DNA of 64,000 bases from Christensenella timonensis (GCF_900087015.1 NZ_FLKP01000001.1:62001-126000); one strand, 5' to 3'. Counted from the first letter of the stretch, positions 1-8,714 are shown. Program-made: numbers and translations. The notes: generated by a model not told the origin, from the sequence alone.

Positions 1-365
1 CCGCCCAGCGCTACCAAAATCCCCAGCTGCCCGCCGAGGCCGACCAGCGCGCTTTTGGGCGAAGCGATCAGCGGGCTAAAGTCCGTCATTGCCCCAATAC
101 AGAGGAAAATGAGCGGTGGATAGATCCCGAGGCTGATGCCCTGGTACAGGTAATACAGCAAGCCCCCTTCATCGTATACGGACAGGCCGGAGATCGGGAG
201 GTTCGCGATAAACATGCCAAAAGCCAGTGGTAACAGCAGTAAAGGCTCATATTTCCTGGCAATGGCAAGGTACATCAATACGAACGAAACAGCAATCATA
301 ACGGCCTGCTGTATCGTCATCTCCAGCAAGCCGATCTCTGTCAAAAATTGGTTCAGTGTTTCCAA
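1..365 (-). CDS. Sodium ion-translocating decarboxylase beta subunit (OadB/GcdB/MmdB family), N-terminal part
   Basis: Reading the minus strand from a TTG at 365 gives an open frame of about 121 residues that runs off the window edge. Behind an AGAGGTG ribosome site it encodes the hallmark start of the membrane carboxyltransferase beta subunit: GLLYYLYQG, then YPPLIFLCIGAMTDFSPLI and a glycine-rich helix (LVGLGGQLG). In this family the beta subunit couples decarboxylation of a carboxybiotin intermediate to sodium export across the membrane. The substrate (oxaloacetate, glutaconyl-CoA or methylmalonyl-CoA) cannot be told from this fragment. The next gene upstream on the same strand starts at 836 and is likely co-transcribed. 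The C-terminal two thirds lie outside the window. Confidence 0.8.
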   Translation of the reverse strand, partial: METLNQFLTEIGLLEMTIQQAVMIAVSFVLMYLAIARKYEPLLLLPLAFGMFIANLPISGLSVYDEGGLLYYLYQGISLGIYPPLIFLCIGAMTDFSPLIASPKSALVGLGGQLGILVALG

Positions 366-425
366 AAAGACACCTCTTTCTTTGGTACGCAAAGAAAACT
401 GCGTCAAGCAGCTAAATTCCTTCCG

Positions 426-836
426 TTAAGAAAGAGGCGGTGCGTTGGAACCCAGGGAATGGGAAAGGATGGACGTTTCCAGTTTTACTGCGATCGGGGG
501 AACCTGCCTGCCCGACTGCCTGATACGGTTCCCATAGCGCTCATTGAGTAAAGCAAACAAAAAGGACAGGAGGATAAGAAAACCTTGGAAAACACGGGAC
601 AAATCGTCAGGCTGGCCGCTATGTTCATGGTGCATATACGCGGTCTCCTGCCGTCCGCGCGCCGCATCGCTTAAAAAACAGGCCAATGCGCTGTCCGTAT
701 CGGTTGGCGGCTGCATATCCATTCCATAAGCCTCCACGGATACGCCCCACAGCGAAAGCAGGATCAGTAAAAAAAGGAACACGAATACCATGGACAGCAA
801 AAGCCTGTTTTTTAACTTCGCCTGGTATCGCCGCAT
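426..836 (-). CDS. Small membrane protein upstream of the decarboxylase beta subunit
   Basis: This is a 136-residue protein with a basic N-terminus, a strong hydrophobic segment at about residues 12-33, a polar middle and a second hydrophobic stretch near residues 84-96. It lies 60 bp upstream of the decarboxylase beta gene on the same strand, so it may be a small accessory subunit in the position often held by the gamma subunit, but I see no diagnostic gamma-subunit motif. The divergent AraC regulator at 988 shares its promoter region (837-987). Function unknown. Confidence 0.5.
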   Translation of the reverse strand: MRRYQAKLKNRLLLSMVFVFLFLLILLSLWGVSVEAYGMDMQPPTDTDSALACFLSDAARGRQETAYMHHEHSGQPDDLSRVFQGFLILLSFLFALLNERYGNRIRQSGRQVPPIAVKLETSILSHSLGSNAPPLS

Positions 837-987
837 ACTTCTCCCATTTCGATTCTTTTCTTACATTATATATAAATTTTGCGCGGGACACAAACGGATT
901 CGCGTATTGCCATATTAAAATCCGGCTTTTTGCCCTTTCCATGCTTCCTGAAGTATGCTACACTCAAGCATAACAGGAGACTTTCCG

Positions 988-1977
988 ATGGCGAATATCA
1001 TACACAAAAAAGAATATGAACTTGTCCGGCTCATCAGCGGCCTTGGGATCGAAGCGCATATCACCCGTGTGATCGGTAGCGGGAAAATGCATTTTCACTG
1101 GCACAAGGAGCTTGAATTCGTACAGGTGGTGGACGGCCCCGTAACCATGCATACAGAGGACGAAAGCGTCTTGCTGGGGCAAGGGGACATCTTTATTGTG
1201 AATACCAACGAACCGCATTGCTTCCAGAAAACGGGCGTGGCAAATGATATTTTGGTGCTGCAGATCCCGCTCAAGCATTTCCAGGCCTATTATCCGGAAA
1301 TCGTTTCCTGCCGCTTCCATGACCGCCACCTGAAAAACAGCGCTTCCCCCGCCTTTCGCCGGATGGCCGGTTACATCGCAAGGATATTCAAAAGCCTTGC
1401 CCAAAAAGAAGAAGGCTACCAGCTTGCGGTCATGGGCCTTGTGAACCTGCTTGCCCTGCATACCATCCGCACTGTCGCGCATGAGTCGGTCAGTGAAGAA
1501 CGCCGGATGGCGGACAGCCGTAACCTGCACCGCCTAAGCCGGATCACCAGCGCCATACAGGACAGGTATGCGGATGGCATCACCTTGGAGGAGATCGCGC
1601 GGCAGGAGGGTATCAGCAAGCATTACGCTTCCCATTTTATACATAAGCACCTTGGCCTTTCCTTCCGGCAGTACGTCCGCCGGCTGCGGCTGGAAAAAGC
1701 TGTAGACCTGCTGCTCCGCACAGATAAAAAGAAGCTCGATATCTGTCTGGAAAGCGGCTTTTCCGACTATCGCTACCTGTGCCGGGCATTTGCCGGGGAA
1801 TATGGCTGCACGCCCGCGGCTTTCCGTGAAAAGCATAAAGCGGTCAGGCACAGGGCACAGCGCGCAGACGAAGCCTTCCACGACCAATACATCATCATCG
1901 CAGACCAGGAAGCCTATGATATTTATTTTGGCTACCTCGAACAAAACGGATATGGCGACGACATAAACTTGTTATAA
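988..1977 (+). CDS. AraC-family transcriptional regulator with cupin sensor domain
   Basis: The protein is 329 residues. The start at 988 was chosen over an ATG at 955 because AGGAGA lies 10 bases upstream of it. The N-terminal half is an AraC-type cupin: HFHWHKELEFVQVVDG with the later FIVNTNEPHCF strand. The last 100 residues carry two helix-turn-helix units (ITLEEIARQEGISKHYASHFIHK and the CLESGFSDYRYLCRAFAGEYG block). It is transcribed away from the 426-836 membrane gene and the decarboxylase beta gene, a usual arrangement for local control. Its ligand cannot be predicted from sequence. Confidence 0.85.
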   Translation: MANIIHKKEYELVRLISGLGIEAHITRVIGSGKMHFHWHKELEFVQVVDGPVTMHTEDESVLLGQGDIFIVNTNEPHCFQKTGVANDILVLQIPLKHFQAYYPEIVSCRFHDRHLKNSASPAFRRMAGYIARIFKSLAQKEEGYQLAVMGLVNLLALHTIRTVAHESVSEERRMADSRNLHRLSRITSAIQDRYADGITLEEIARQEGISKHYASHFIHKHLGLSFRQYVRRLRLEKAVDLLLRTDKKKLDICLESGFSDYRYLCRAFAGEYGCTPAAFREKHKAVRHRAQRADEAFHDQYIIIADQEAYDIYFGYLEQNGYGDDINLL

Positions 1978-1985
1978 AAGGAAAT

Positions 1986-2009
1986 AAAAAAGGGCGTACG
2001 CCCTTTTTT
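1986..2009. terminator. Bidirectional intrinsic terminator
   Basis: The palindrome AGGGCGTACGCCCT is preceded by an A-run and followed by a T-run. It lies between the converging ends of the AraC gene (1977) and the M24 gene (2039) and can stop transcription from both sides. Confidence 0.85.
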
Positions 2010-2038
2010 GATTTCCTTTTTCAAGCCGCGCCTATATT

Positions 2039-3391
2039 TTAGAATCCGCGTCCCACAAACTGCTGGACATTGAGCGGAAGCCGGTTGAACATCTTCACTT
2101 CTTTGCCCAGTTTGCCAAACGTCTTTTCGATCACGATATATTCCCAGTCCATTACGACATCCTCCCAGTTTTTGTCGAACCCCTGCAAACCGGCGTCCAG
2201 CATGAACGCCATGTTTTGCGGCAGTTTGCCCACGTAATCGTCCGTCAGCGCCCCGTAAAACTCCTGACATTCCGTATAGCCTGTATTGTGCATCGTCGCA
2301 TACCCTTTCAGGCGGGCAAAGTTTTCGATGGGCTTTTTATCCACCCCTTCAAACTGTGCGGCATGCGCATTGTAATAGTCCGCCACCGCACGCTCGTGTT
2401 CACAGCCGTCCAAATCTTTTTCCGCAATCTCCCTGAATTTATCCAGTGAGTAGGTAAACGCATCTTCCAAAAATGCCATGTTCCTTTTATATTCCCCGGT
2501 CAGGCCGCTTTCGTCCTTCACGCACATCACGGACATGCGCGTAGAACCGCTCAGCCCGTCGCGCTTTGCACCCGCGCCGATGTGGACGATGTCTCCTTCC
2601 TGTATCTTGCGGTTGGAGGCCTTTCCCACCAGCGTCCAGTTGTTCCTTCCCGAGGTGACCATCACCGGATAGGCAAGCTCTTCCACGCCCAGCTCATGCG
2701 CGATAAGCGCGCCCCACGCAGCGACCTGTGTTTCATACATGCCTGGGGACAGGACGCCCAGCATCCCCTCCAGCATCACGTCTGTAATGAGCGACGCTTC
2801 CTGCGTCAGCCGGAGCTCACGGGCAGATTTATTGTATTTGATCGCATAATAGTCCCTTGACCTGTCGGCAACATTTTCAGCGCCCACATAGGCGGCCAGC
2901 ATATTGTAAAGGCTCAGCGGGAAAACCGCCCGCGTGGTGAGCATCGCTATGCTGGAAGGTTTTCCCCCGCAGGCCGCTTCGATCGCTTCGTGCGGGTGTA
3001 TGGCCCCGGCCGGGTATTTGTCGCCGTAGTCCGCCTTAAAAAGGTCGGTGCGGAATATTTTCCCGCCGGAACGTTTGCTGAATTGTTCGCATACGATACC
3101 GCTTTCCAGCGCCGCCAGGAACACAAAGCCTTCTTTTCCGATCACGCCTGCGATCGGCTCCACGATAATGTTGTTATTGCCGCCCAGATAAGGGACGTCT
3201 CCGCAATAATGTTCGTCAGAATAGACGATACCGCAGTCAAACCCCTCCTTTTGCAGCATCTCCCATACTTTGTCCTGCCGGTCTTTGAATTCCTCCGGCG
3301 GAAGCCTGAATTCTTTGTCAAAAGACGGTGCGCCAGCCAGCACCTTCTCCACGATCTTTGCCTGTTTTTGCCACTTTGCGGATTCAAACAT
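2039..3391 (-). CDS. M24 peptidase-fold (pita-bread) protein, probably without a metal centre
   Basis: The protein is 450 residues. The start at 3391 follows GGAAAGGA and is preferred over the ATG at 3457. It has the two-domain layout of the M24/creatinase family: a creatinase-like N-domain (about 1-190) and a pita-bread C-domain beginning near SARELRLTQEASLITDVML. True M24 aminopeptidases use two Asp, one His and two Glu as metal ligands. Here the first Asp region reads HIGAGAKRDG and the second reads LSGSTRM where active enzymes have an Asp, and the His region is HNTGYTE. The protein may be a creatinase-like hydrolase or an inactive member. The flanking genes suggest a catabolic locus, but no substrate is evident. 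Confidence 0.7.
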   Translation of the reverse strand: MFESAKWQKQAKIVEKVLAGAPSFDKEFRLPPEEFKDRQDKVWEMLQKEGFDCGIVYSDEHYCGDVPYLGGNNNIIVEPIAGVIGKEGFVFLAALESGIVCEQFSKRSGGKIFRTDLFKADYGDKYPAGAIHPHEAIEAACGGKPSSIAMLTTRAVFPLSLYNMLAAYVGAENVADRSRDYYAIKYNKSARELRLTQEASLITDVMLEGMLGVLSPGMYETQVAAWGALIAHELGVEELAYPVMVTSGRNNWTLVGKASNRKIQEGDIVHIGAGAKRDGLSGSTRMSVMCVKDESGLTGEYKRNMAFLEDAFTYSLDKFREIAEKDLDGCEHERAVADYYNAHAAQFEGVDKKPIENFARLKGYATMHNTGYTECQEFYGALTDDYVGKLPQNMAFMLDAGLQGFDKNWEDVVMDWEYIVIEKTFGKLGKEVKMFNRLPLNVQQFVGRGF

Positions 3392-3555
3392 TGTTACGGT
3401 TTCCTTTCCAGTTCGCGTTTTCCTTCCCATGTCTTTTCCCATTGTTGCCATAGCCATTTTACCATGGCGCCGCCGCTTTGTTCCTGCACGAAGTTAAGAC
3501 GCAAACTGGGCATAGTTGCTATTTACCAAAGGGGATGCAAGCGCCTTTTTCCGCT

Positions 3556-3599
3556 CATCCAAACGTCCCGCCTGAACCGACAGGCGGGACGTTTGGATG
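3556..3599. repeat. Perfect 19-bp inverted repeat
   Basis: Two 19-base arms (ending in CCCGCCTG and starting with CAGGCGGG) are perfect complements around a 6-base loop, between the M24 gene and the 3' end of the MFS gene. Neither side has a clear T-run, so it may be an imperfect terminator of the MFS transcript, a protein-binding palindrome or a REP-like repeat. Confidence 0.7.
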
Positions 3600-3622
3600 T
3601 GAAGATTATTGATAACAGGAAG

Positions 3623-4807
3623 TTAAATCCGTATATCCGTTTTTCTTTTGGCATAGATCCTGTTCACCATCAAAACCATCAGGATGAGGAATACTCCCAG
3701 ATAGAACGGAAAAGCTTCGTAACCCGTTTTCCCGGCCAACAGGCCAAACAAGGGAGGCATCAGGGTCGTGCCCAGGTAAGCGCAGGCCATCTGTATCCCC
3801 ATCAGCGCCTGTGAATTTACCTTGCCAAAGGTATTTGGCGTTTCATGCAGCATACTGGGGAAGATGGGCGCGCATCCCAGGCCGATCAAAAACAAGGCCA
3901 CGATCATGAGCGTTCCGCCCCACGGCAGGAACAGGATGGCGATCCCGACGGCGATCAACAGCTGCCCCAGCCGGATCAGCTGCTTTTGGCTCAATTTCAT
4001 GGATAAGAAGCCGGACAATATCCGTCCCAGCGTGATACCGATAAAAAACAGCGAAATCCAACCTGCGGCAATGTCTTCCTGTATGCCCCGCACCACAACA
4101 AGGTAACTGCTGCCCCAAAGTATCACCGTTTGTTCTACGGAAGAATAACAGAAAAAGGCGATGAGCGTCGGTTTTGCTTTGGGCAGCCCGATCGCTTTCC
4201 GTATGCCGGCCGGGGCCTTTTGCGAGGCTTCCTGCGCTGGGTTTTCTGCCGTTTTAAAGCCCCCGGCTTTTTTCCAGAGGGGCAGCGAAAAGATCAAAAT
4301 AGCGACCAGGGCAAATTGGAGGATACTGATCAGGCGGTAAGCACTGTTCCACGTACCCGATTGCATCAGGATCGACGAGATGATCAGCGGGCCGATGATG
4401 GTGCCGATCCCCCAGAAGCTGTGCAGCCAGTTCATGTGCGCCGCTTTATAATGCAGTGCGACAAAGTTGTTCAGCGCAGCATCCACAGAACCTGCCCCCA
4501 GTCCCAGCGGGATCGCCCACAGGCAGACGGCAATAAAACTGTCCGACAGCGAAATCCCCAAGAGGGCCACTGCTGTCATACAAACGCTGACCAGCGTGAT
4601 ATGGCCTGTCCCGAACCTGCGGATCAGCCTGTCACTCAAGAGGCTGGAAATGATCGTGCCGCCCGCAACGACCATGGATATGATTCCCGCGCTCGATATG
4701 CTTACGCCAAATCCTTCATACATGGCGGGCCAGGCGCTGCCCAAAAGGGAATCCGGCAGGCCCAGGCTGATAAAAGCGAGATAAATAATAACGAGTAATA
4801 CTACCAT
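3623..4807 (-). CDS. Major facilitator superfamily transporter
   Basis: The protein is 394 residues. The start at 4807 has AAAGGAG eight bases upstream and begins directly with a hydrophobic helix (MVVLLVIIYLAFISLGLPD). About 12 hydrophobic segments are visible, with the MFS loop signature after helix 2 (SDRLIRRFGTGHIT) and a long basic central loop near residues 190-220. The LGLPDSLLGSAWP start is typical of the FucP/sugar-permease-like clade, so a sugar or organic solute is likely, but the substrate is not resolved. The AraC gene at 4955 is divergent and is the obvious candidate regulator. Confidence 0.8.
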   Translation of the reverse strand: MVVLLVIIYLAFISLGLPDSLLGSAWPAMYEGFGVSISSAGIISMVVAGGTIISSLLSDRLIRRFGTGHITLVSVCMTAVALLGISLSDSFIAVCLWAIPLGLGAGSVDAALNNFVALHYKAAHMNWLHSFWGIGTIIGPLIISSILMQSGTWNSAYRLISILQFALVAILIFSLPLWKKAGGFKTAENPAQEASQKAPAGIRKAIGLPKAKPTLIAFFCYSSVEQTVILWGSSYLVVVRGIQEDIAAGWISLFFIGITLGRILSGFLSMKLSQKQLIRLGQLLIAVGIAILFLPWGGTLMIVALFLIGLGCAPIFPSMLHETPNTFGKVNSQALMGIQMACAYLGTTLMPPLFGLLAGKTGYEAFPFYLGVFLILMVLMVNRIYAKRKTDIRI

Positions 4808-4954
4808 CGCAAAGGCTCCTTTATGGGACACACGGCATACTTTAGCATCCGTTGACTTTCGTGCGTCCTCATAATACAATGATAGTATCAATTTAAATCT
4901 TTGTATATAAGTATTATACAAAATTTTATAATAATCGTATCAAAAGGTGTTATT

Positions 4955-5845
4955 ATGAAGCTGCGGAAAATTGAAGTTGACCATAATTTGAGGGAAGCGA
5001 TCTACTATAAGGACAGCACCTTTCCCGTGGACATATGGACGGACGTATACAGCGCGTTGGTCGACCATACGCTGAATTGCCATTGGCACAATGTGTTTGA
5101 GTTCGGGGTCATGCTCTCGGGCGCGCTCGATTATTACATCAACGGTTCCCATATGAAGCTTGTGAAAGGCGACTGTGTGTTTGTCAACGCCAATACGATG
5201 CATATGGCCACGCAGTGCGGGGGCTGCGACGACGCGGTCATGTTCACCATCGTTTTTCCGCCCACGCTTTTTACAGACAATACGCGCAATTCCGTCTACC
5301 GCAAATATTTCCAGCCCATCCTCGAGCGTTCCTCTTATGGCTTCAAGCTTGAGCACAACGCCCTTGGGCAAAAAATGATCGCCTCCCTGCAGGAGGTCTA
5401 TGCCCTGCGCGATACGCAGTACGGTTATGAGCTGAAATGCCTTGGACTTCTCATCCAAGTGTGGGAAACCCTGCTAAGCTATATTGCCGAACACGGCGGG
5501 CCCCCTGCCCAAACAGGCCCGCAAAACAGGTATGAAGGAAAGGCAAAGGATATCCTTTCCTACATCCATGCACATTATACGGAGAACATCAGCATCGACG
5601 ACATCACAAAACACACTGGGATCAGCCGCAGCGCCTGTTTCCGGTGCTTCCGGCGCTTCACCAACAAAAAGCCGGTCGAATATATCAATGAATACCGCCT
5701 GGCGCACGCTGCCAAAATGCTCAGGGAGACAGGCGACAGCATCGCCGAGATCTGTACGGCGTGCGGTTTTTCCAGCTCCAGTTATTTTGGGAAATTATTC
5801 AAAGAGAAATATGCGCTGACGCCGCTCCAGTACCGCCACAGCTAA
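4955..5845 (+). CDS. AraC-family transcriptional regulator
   Basis: The protein is 296 residues, starting at 4955 behind AAAAGGTG; the in-frame ATG at 4901 lies in the AT-rich promoter region and is rejected. The N-terminal cupin domain has CHWHNVFEFGVMLSGALDYYI and the VNANTMHMATQ strand. The C-terminal double helix-turn-helix spans about 195-296 (SIDDITKHTGISRSACFRCF; IAEICTACGFSSSSYFGKLF). It diverges from the MFS transporter with 147 bases of AT-rich promoter DNA between them, so it probably controls that transporter in response to its substrate. Confidence 0.85.
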   Translation: MKLRKIEVDHNLREAIYYKDSTFPVDIWTDVYSALVDHTLNCHWHNVFEFGVMLSGALDYYINGSHMKLVKGDCVFVNANTMHMATQCGGCDDAVMFTIVFPPTLFTDNTRNSVYRKYFQPILERSSYGFKLEHNALGQKMIASLQEVYALRDTQYGYELKCLGLLIQVWETLLSYIAEHGGPPAQTGPQNRYEGKAKDILSYIHAHYTENISIDDITKHTGISRSACFRCFRRFTNKKPVEYINEYRLAHAAKMLRETGDSIAEICTACGFSSSSYFGKLFKEKYALTPLQYRHS

Positions 5846-5871
5846 AAGCTGCATCCAGCCCTGATCCTCTT

Positions 5872-6804
5872 CTAGTCAAAGAGGCTGCGCTGCAGGATTT
5901 TATTTGAAACTACCTTGCGCGTACTCACCTTGTCGCCCGGCTGCACGCTGTCGCACAGCATGGGGGAACGGACGTCGAACGACCGCATGTTCCGCCTGAC
6001 AGAATCCTGCGAAAAATTGGCGTAGCAATACTGGCATCCGTTGCCGCAGGTATCGTATGCCCCAATGTCTATACTGGCGGCGCAGTAACAGTCGGCCCTT
6101 TGCCCCGGGTCTTTCTTAAGCCGGTACGAATATCCTGTCAATTTTGAGATCAACCGGTCGTCGATGCACTTCGCCGGCGGGATGCCCGCTGCCTGGATAT
6201 CCAAGTTGCCGCAGGCGCTGACCTTAATCCCATGCTCCTTTCCGATCGCTGCAAACTGCTTTGCCAATTCGATGTTTTGCCGCATATCTCCGTTTTCAAC
6301 GCCCATCTCGCGCATCCTCTTTTTGATTTTGGGATACAGATCGAGGAAGCTGAGCTTGCATTGCCTGGTCTGCCCGTCCAGCTTCTCCGCCAAACGGCCA
6401 AAGGCCCGCAAATGGTATCCGGCAGTATATTTCTGCGTATACAACACCGGACTGTAACGCCATACGACACGCTCCGGCCCCAGCTCTCCCGACAGCTGCC
6501 GGAAGGTTTGCAGCAGCTCTTTTTTGGGAGGCAGGCTGTGCTCCACGTCGCTGCCATACGGATTTAATGTAAATTGAATGTAGTACGGATAGGGCTCCAG
6601 CCCGTTTAATTTTCCCAGCATCGGCGCGGGGTCTTTGGTCCAGAATATGATAGCGTCCAAGACCTCCGGATCCAGCCGTATCCTGCTCACCTGCTGCGGA
6701 TTGATTGGGTTGCGCACCAGTACGTAGCCCTCGCGCAGCCTGTTTAGAAACCATTCGTAAAAGAACCTGGGGATATCCGTCCTCCTGCTCGCACTGATGA
6801 ACAT
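5872..6804 (-). CDS. DUF1848 family protein with radical-SAM-like cysteine cluster
   Basis: The protein is 310 residues and starts MFISASRRTDIPRF, the conserved opening of DUF1848 proteins. Near the C-terminus DTCGNGCQYCYANFS provides a CxxxCxxC pattern that could hold a 4Fe-4S cluster, as in radical-SAM and spore-photoproduct-lyase-like proteins. No reaction is established that I can infer. It stands alone between the AraC gene and the AcoX-like gene. Confidence 0.75.
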   Translation of the reverse strand: MFISASRRTDIPRFFYEWFLNRLREGYVLVRNPINPQQVSRIRLDPEVLDAIIFWTKDPAPMLGKLNGLEPYPYYIQFTLNPYGSDVEHSLPPKKELLQTFRQLSGELGPERVVWRYSPVLYTQKYTAGYHLRAFGRLAEKLDGQTRQCKLSFLDLYPKIKKRMREMGVENGDMRQNIELAKQFAAIGKEHGIKVSACGNLDIQAAGIPPAKCIDDRLISKLTGYSYRLKKDPGQRADCYCAASIDIGAYDTCGNGCQYCYANFSQDSVRRNMRSFDVRSPMLCDSVQPGDKVSTRKVVSNKILQRSLFD

Positions 6805-6849
6805 GCCTGCCTCCTTGTTTTCTTTTCCACGCGGCCGCTGTTTTTTTAG

Positions 6850-7851
6850 TTATCGCATCGGGGAACGGAGATATCCCAAATCGGCCGCTTTTTGAACCGC
6901 CTCTTTCACATTTACCTTGCGGGGGCCGTTCCGCGTTATTTTCAGGATCATTGTATCTTCCGGCCCAAAGGTCATTTCTCGTTCGCCATCAAGCGCCACT
7001 GTGCCGAAATATCCCGGCTGCAAAACGATCTCTTCCCCGATTTTCACACGGCGGATGTCCCTTGCCCCAAAGCGTGTCAGCATACCCGTAGCGATTGCCG
7101 CGATGTATGTATTGCACTGCCAGTCAAGCTTTGCGTATATTCCGCTATCTTCCTCAGGCGACACGGAATGAATCGAACCGATCAGGCCGGAAAACCCGAT
7201 GTTCGCCGGATGAGCCTGCGCCACAAGGATCGCGTCAATATCCTCTTCTTGCGTGATTGCACGCGCTCCGATATAACTCTTTTTGGATAGGACTGCATCC
7301 ACGAGCGCAATATCGTGCTGGCCGTTGGAGATGCTTACTTCGATCAACTTGCCATGCAAAAATTCTTCCCGCTTGAGAATATTTCCTGCGATCGCAGAAG
7401 CCGCCATCGCTACGGCCGTTCCTTCTATGAACGCCGGGTATACATTGTTCGTGCCTGTTGAGACAGGGATCAGCGGCACATCGCCGATCGTCTTGGCCGC
7501 AACCCTGCTTGTCCCGTCGCCCCCGAGGGCAATGACGACATCCGCCCGCTCTTCTTCCGTAACATATTTTACAAACCTGCTGGTGTCCTTTGCACTGCCG
7601 GAAACAAACGTATCGGGGATCGTTACTCTCTTTCGCACCTCCGGGTTGCTCATGCCGTCCAAAGCGTCATAGCTTAGGCGGTTGTCGTCCGGCATCATGT
7701 AAATTCGATGATCGCCAAGCTCGCATATCCCGGACAATATCCGCCTGGTAATGCTGATTTTCTCCTGGTTGTCAAACGACGTCGCATAGGACACGATGCG
7801 CCTGACATCCTTCCCGGAGTATGGGTTGACAACAATTCCGACCGTTCCCAT
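6850..7851 (-). CDS. AcoX-like ATP-NAD kinase-fold protein
   Basis: The protein is 333 residues. It shows the NAD/diacylglycerol-kinase fold signature: VVNPYSGKD at the N-terminus, then the nucleotide-binding loop VVIALGGDGTSR and a conserved Thr/Asn stretch (VSTGTNNVYPA). Size and motif order match AcoX, a protein encoded with acetoin catabolic genes whose biochemical role is unclear. No aco dehydrogenase genes are in the window. NAD kinase itself is usually shorter, so AcoX-like is preferred. It is the last complete chromosomal gene before the tRNA. Confidence 0.7.
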   Translation of the reverse strand: MGTVGIVVNPYSGKDVRRIVSYATSFDNQEKISITRRILSGICELGDHRIYMMPDDNRLSYDALDGMSNPEVRKRVTIPDTFVSGSAKDTSRFVKYVTEEERADVVIALGGDGTSRVAAKTIGDVPLIPVSTGTNNVYPAFIEGTAVAMAASAIAGNILKREEFLHGKLIEVSISNGQHDIALVDAVLSKKSYIGARAITQEEDIDAILVAQAHPANIGFSGLIGSIHSVSPEEDSGIYAKLDWQCNTYIAAIATGMLTRFGARDIRRVKIGEEIVLQPGYFGTVALDGEREMTFGPEDTMILKITRNGPRKVNVKEAVQKAADLGYLRSPMR

Positions 7852-7968
7852 TGTTTATACCTGCTTTCTTTGGTTGCCTATCGTAGATAGGAAAAGGTGG
7901 GATAGCGCATACTGAGCCTTCGGCTTGTATTCACAGGACCCACGTGGGTTCTCATCTTTTTAACATAA

Positions 7969-7995
7969 TAAAAAGACCATACTAAGTATGGACTT
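7969..7995 (-). terminator. Intrinsic terminator of the tRNA-Ser transcript
   Basis: The palindrome CCATACTAAGTATGG is followed on the minus strand by a T-run (complement of 7970-7974), just past the CCA end of the tRNA. Confidence 0.8.
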
Positions 7996-8002
7996 TTCAT
8001 TA

Positions 8003-8058
8003 TGGCGGAGAGGGTGGGATTCGAACCCACGTGCCCGTTAAGGCAAACGCATTTCGAG
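8003..8058 (-). tRNA. tRNA-Ser(CGA), 3' part only, cut in the anticodon loop by the ICE
   Basis: Reading the minus strand from 8058, the sequence begins with the anticodon loop CTCGAAA (anticodon CGA at 8056-8054). It continues through the anticodon-stem 3' strand, a long variable arm typical of tRNA-Ser, a T-arm with GTGGG-TTCGAAT-CCCAC, the acceptor strand and an encoded CCA ending at 8003. The 5' half (D-arm and acceptor 5' strand) is absent: upstream of 8058 the sequence turns AT-rich. This is the expected att junction of a tyrosine-recombinase element in a tRNA 3' end. The restored full tRNA should lie at the far end of the ICE, outside the window. Confidence 0.88.
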
Positions 8059-8275
8059 GGGTATTTTTTCAAAATAAGCCCTTATATCTTTCCAAAACCT
8101 ACCATATCTTACTACCGAAAAACCTTTAATCTAAAGGATTCTTAAATAACTTCACATAAGACGTTATAAAGCCTTAAATCATTACTTTACACGGTCGGGC
8201 AACAAAAGGGCAACACGGCAACAAATTTAAAACTGCTAAATAGCTAACTTCGTATGAAGAAAGGAGCAAAATAAG
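8059..8275. other. Left end of the ICE with repeated GGCAAC motifs
   Basis: This is a 217-bp AT-rich stretch with no gene. It carries GGGCAAC at 8197 and 8208 and CGGCAAC at 8216, spaced 11 and 8 bases apart, which look like arm-type binding sites for the ICE's tyrosine integrase. A ribosome site (GAAAGGAG) for the next gene starts near 8260. Confidence 0.5.
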
Positions 8276-8641
8276 ATGCAAGAAAACCCTTTAATCGCTA
8301 AAGGTATTATACAGCAAGACGGCGAGATTTGCAAAGACAAGATCAATCTTGTTTCGGGGGCTATCACGCCACCATTTGCTGAAACAATTTGGACGTTCAC
8401 AGGCGGGGACATGGACACGATCAACCGCTTAACTCATATCTTTTTAGATATGAACACAGAACAAGACAGAGAACAGCTATTCAACCTCATTCGCGTTATT
8501 TATGGTCTTATGGGCTTACAGTTTTCAGATGAAGCCGTTCCGATAGCATCACACCCACAAGCATTGGAATATTTCGTTTTTTCATTCCTTGCGGATTTTG
8601 GCGAGGTTATCCAAGAACTACGCGACGAAGAAATAGCATAG
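8276..8641 (+). CDS. Hypothetical ICE left-end protein
   Basis: A 121-residue acidic protein with no signal peptide or membrane segment. It has a helical middle (DREQLFNLIRVIYGLMGLQF) and an acidic C-terminus (ELRDEEIA). The start follows GAAAGGAG. I do not recognise the family. As the first gene inside the att site and just ahead of the adhesin, it is probably part of the leading region. A strong terminator follows at 8656, so it forms its own unit. Confidence 0.6.
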   Translation: MQENPLIAKGIIQQDGEICKDKINLVSGAITPPFAETIWTFTGGDMDTINRLTHIFLDMNTEQDREQLFNLIRVIYGLMGLQFSDEAVPIASHPQALEYFVFSFLADFGEVIQELRDEEIA

Positions 8642-8655
8642 CCCATTTACTTTAA

Positions 8656-8684
8656 ACGTCTGTCTCTGACAGGCGTATTTTTTT
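8656..8684 (+). terminator. Intrinsic terminator
   Basis: The stem ACGTCTGTC / GACAGGCGT with a TCT loop is followed by ATTTTTTT, 15 bp after the stop of the 121-residue gene. Confidence 0.85.
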
Positions 8685-8714
8685 ACCCCAAAACGAAAGG
8701 AGCAAAAACCAATC

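Noticed and set aside
4130-4798. Plus-strand 222-codon frame
   Set aside because: It is antisense to the MFS transporter gene and is Arg/Asp/Gln-rich without motifs, typical of a shadow frame.
7878-8072. Minus-strand 64-codon open frame
   Set aside because: It runs through the truncated tRNA-Ser, its terminator and the ICE junction; composition and position do not support a protein.
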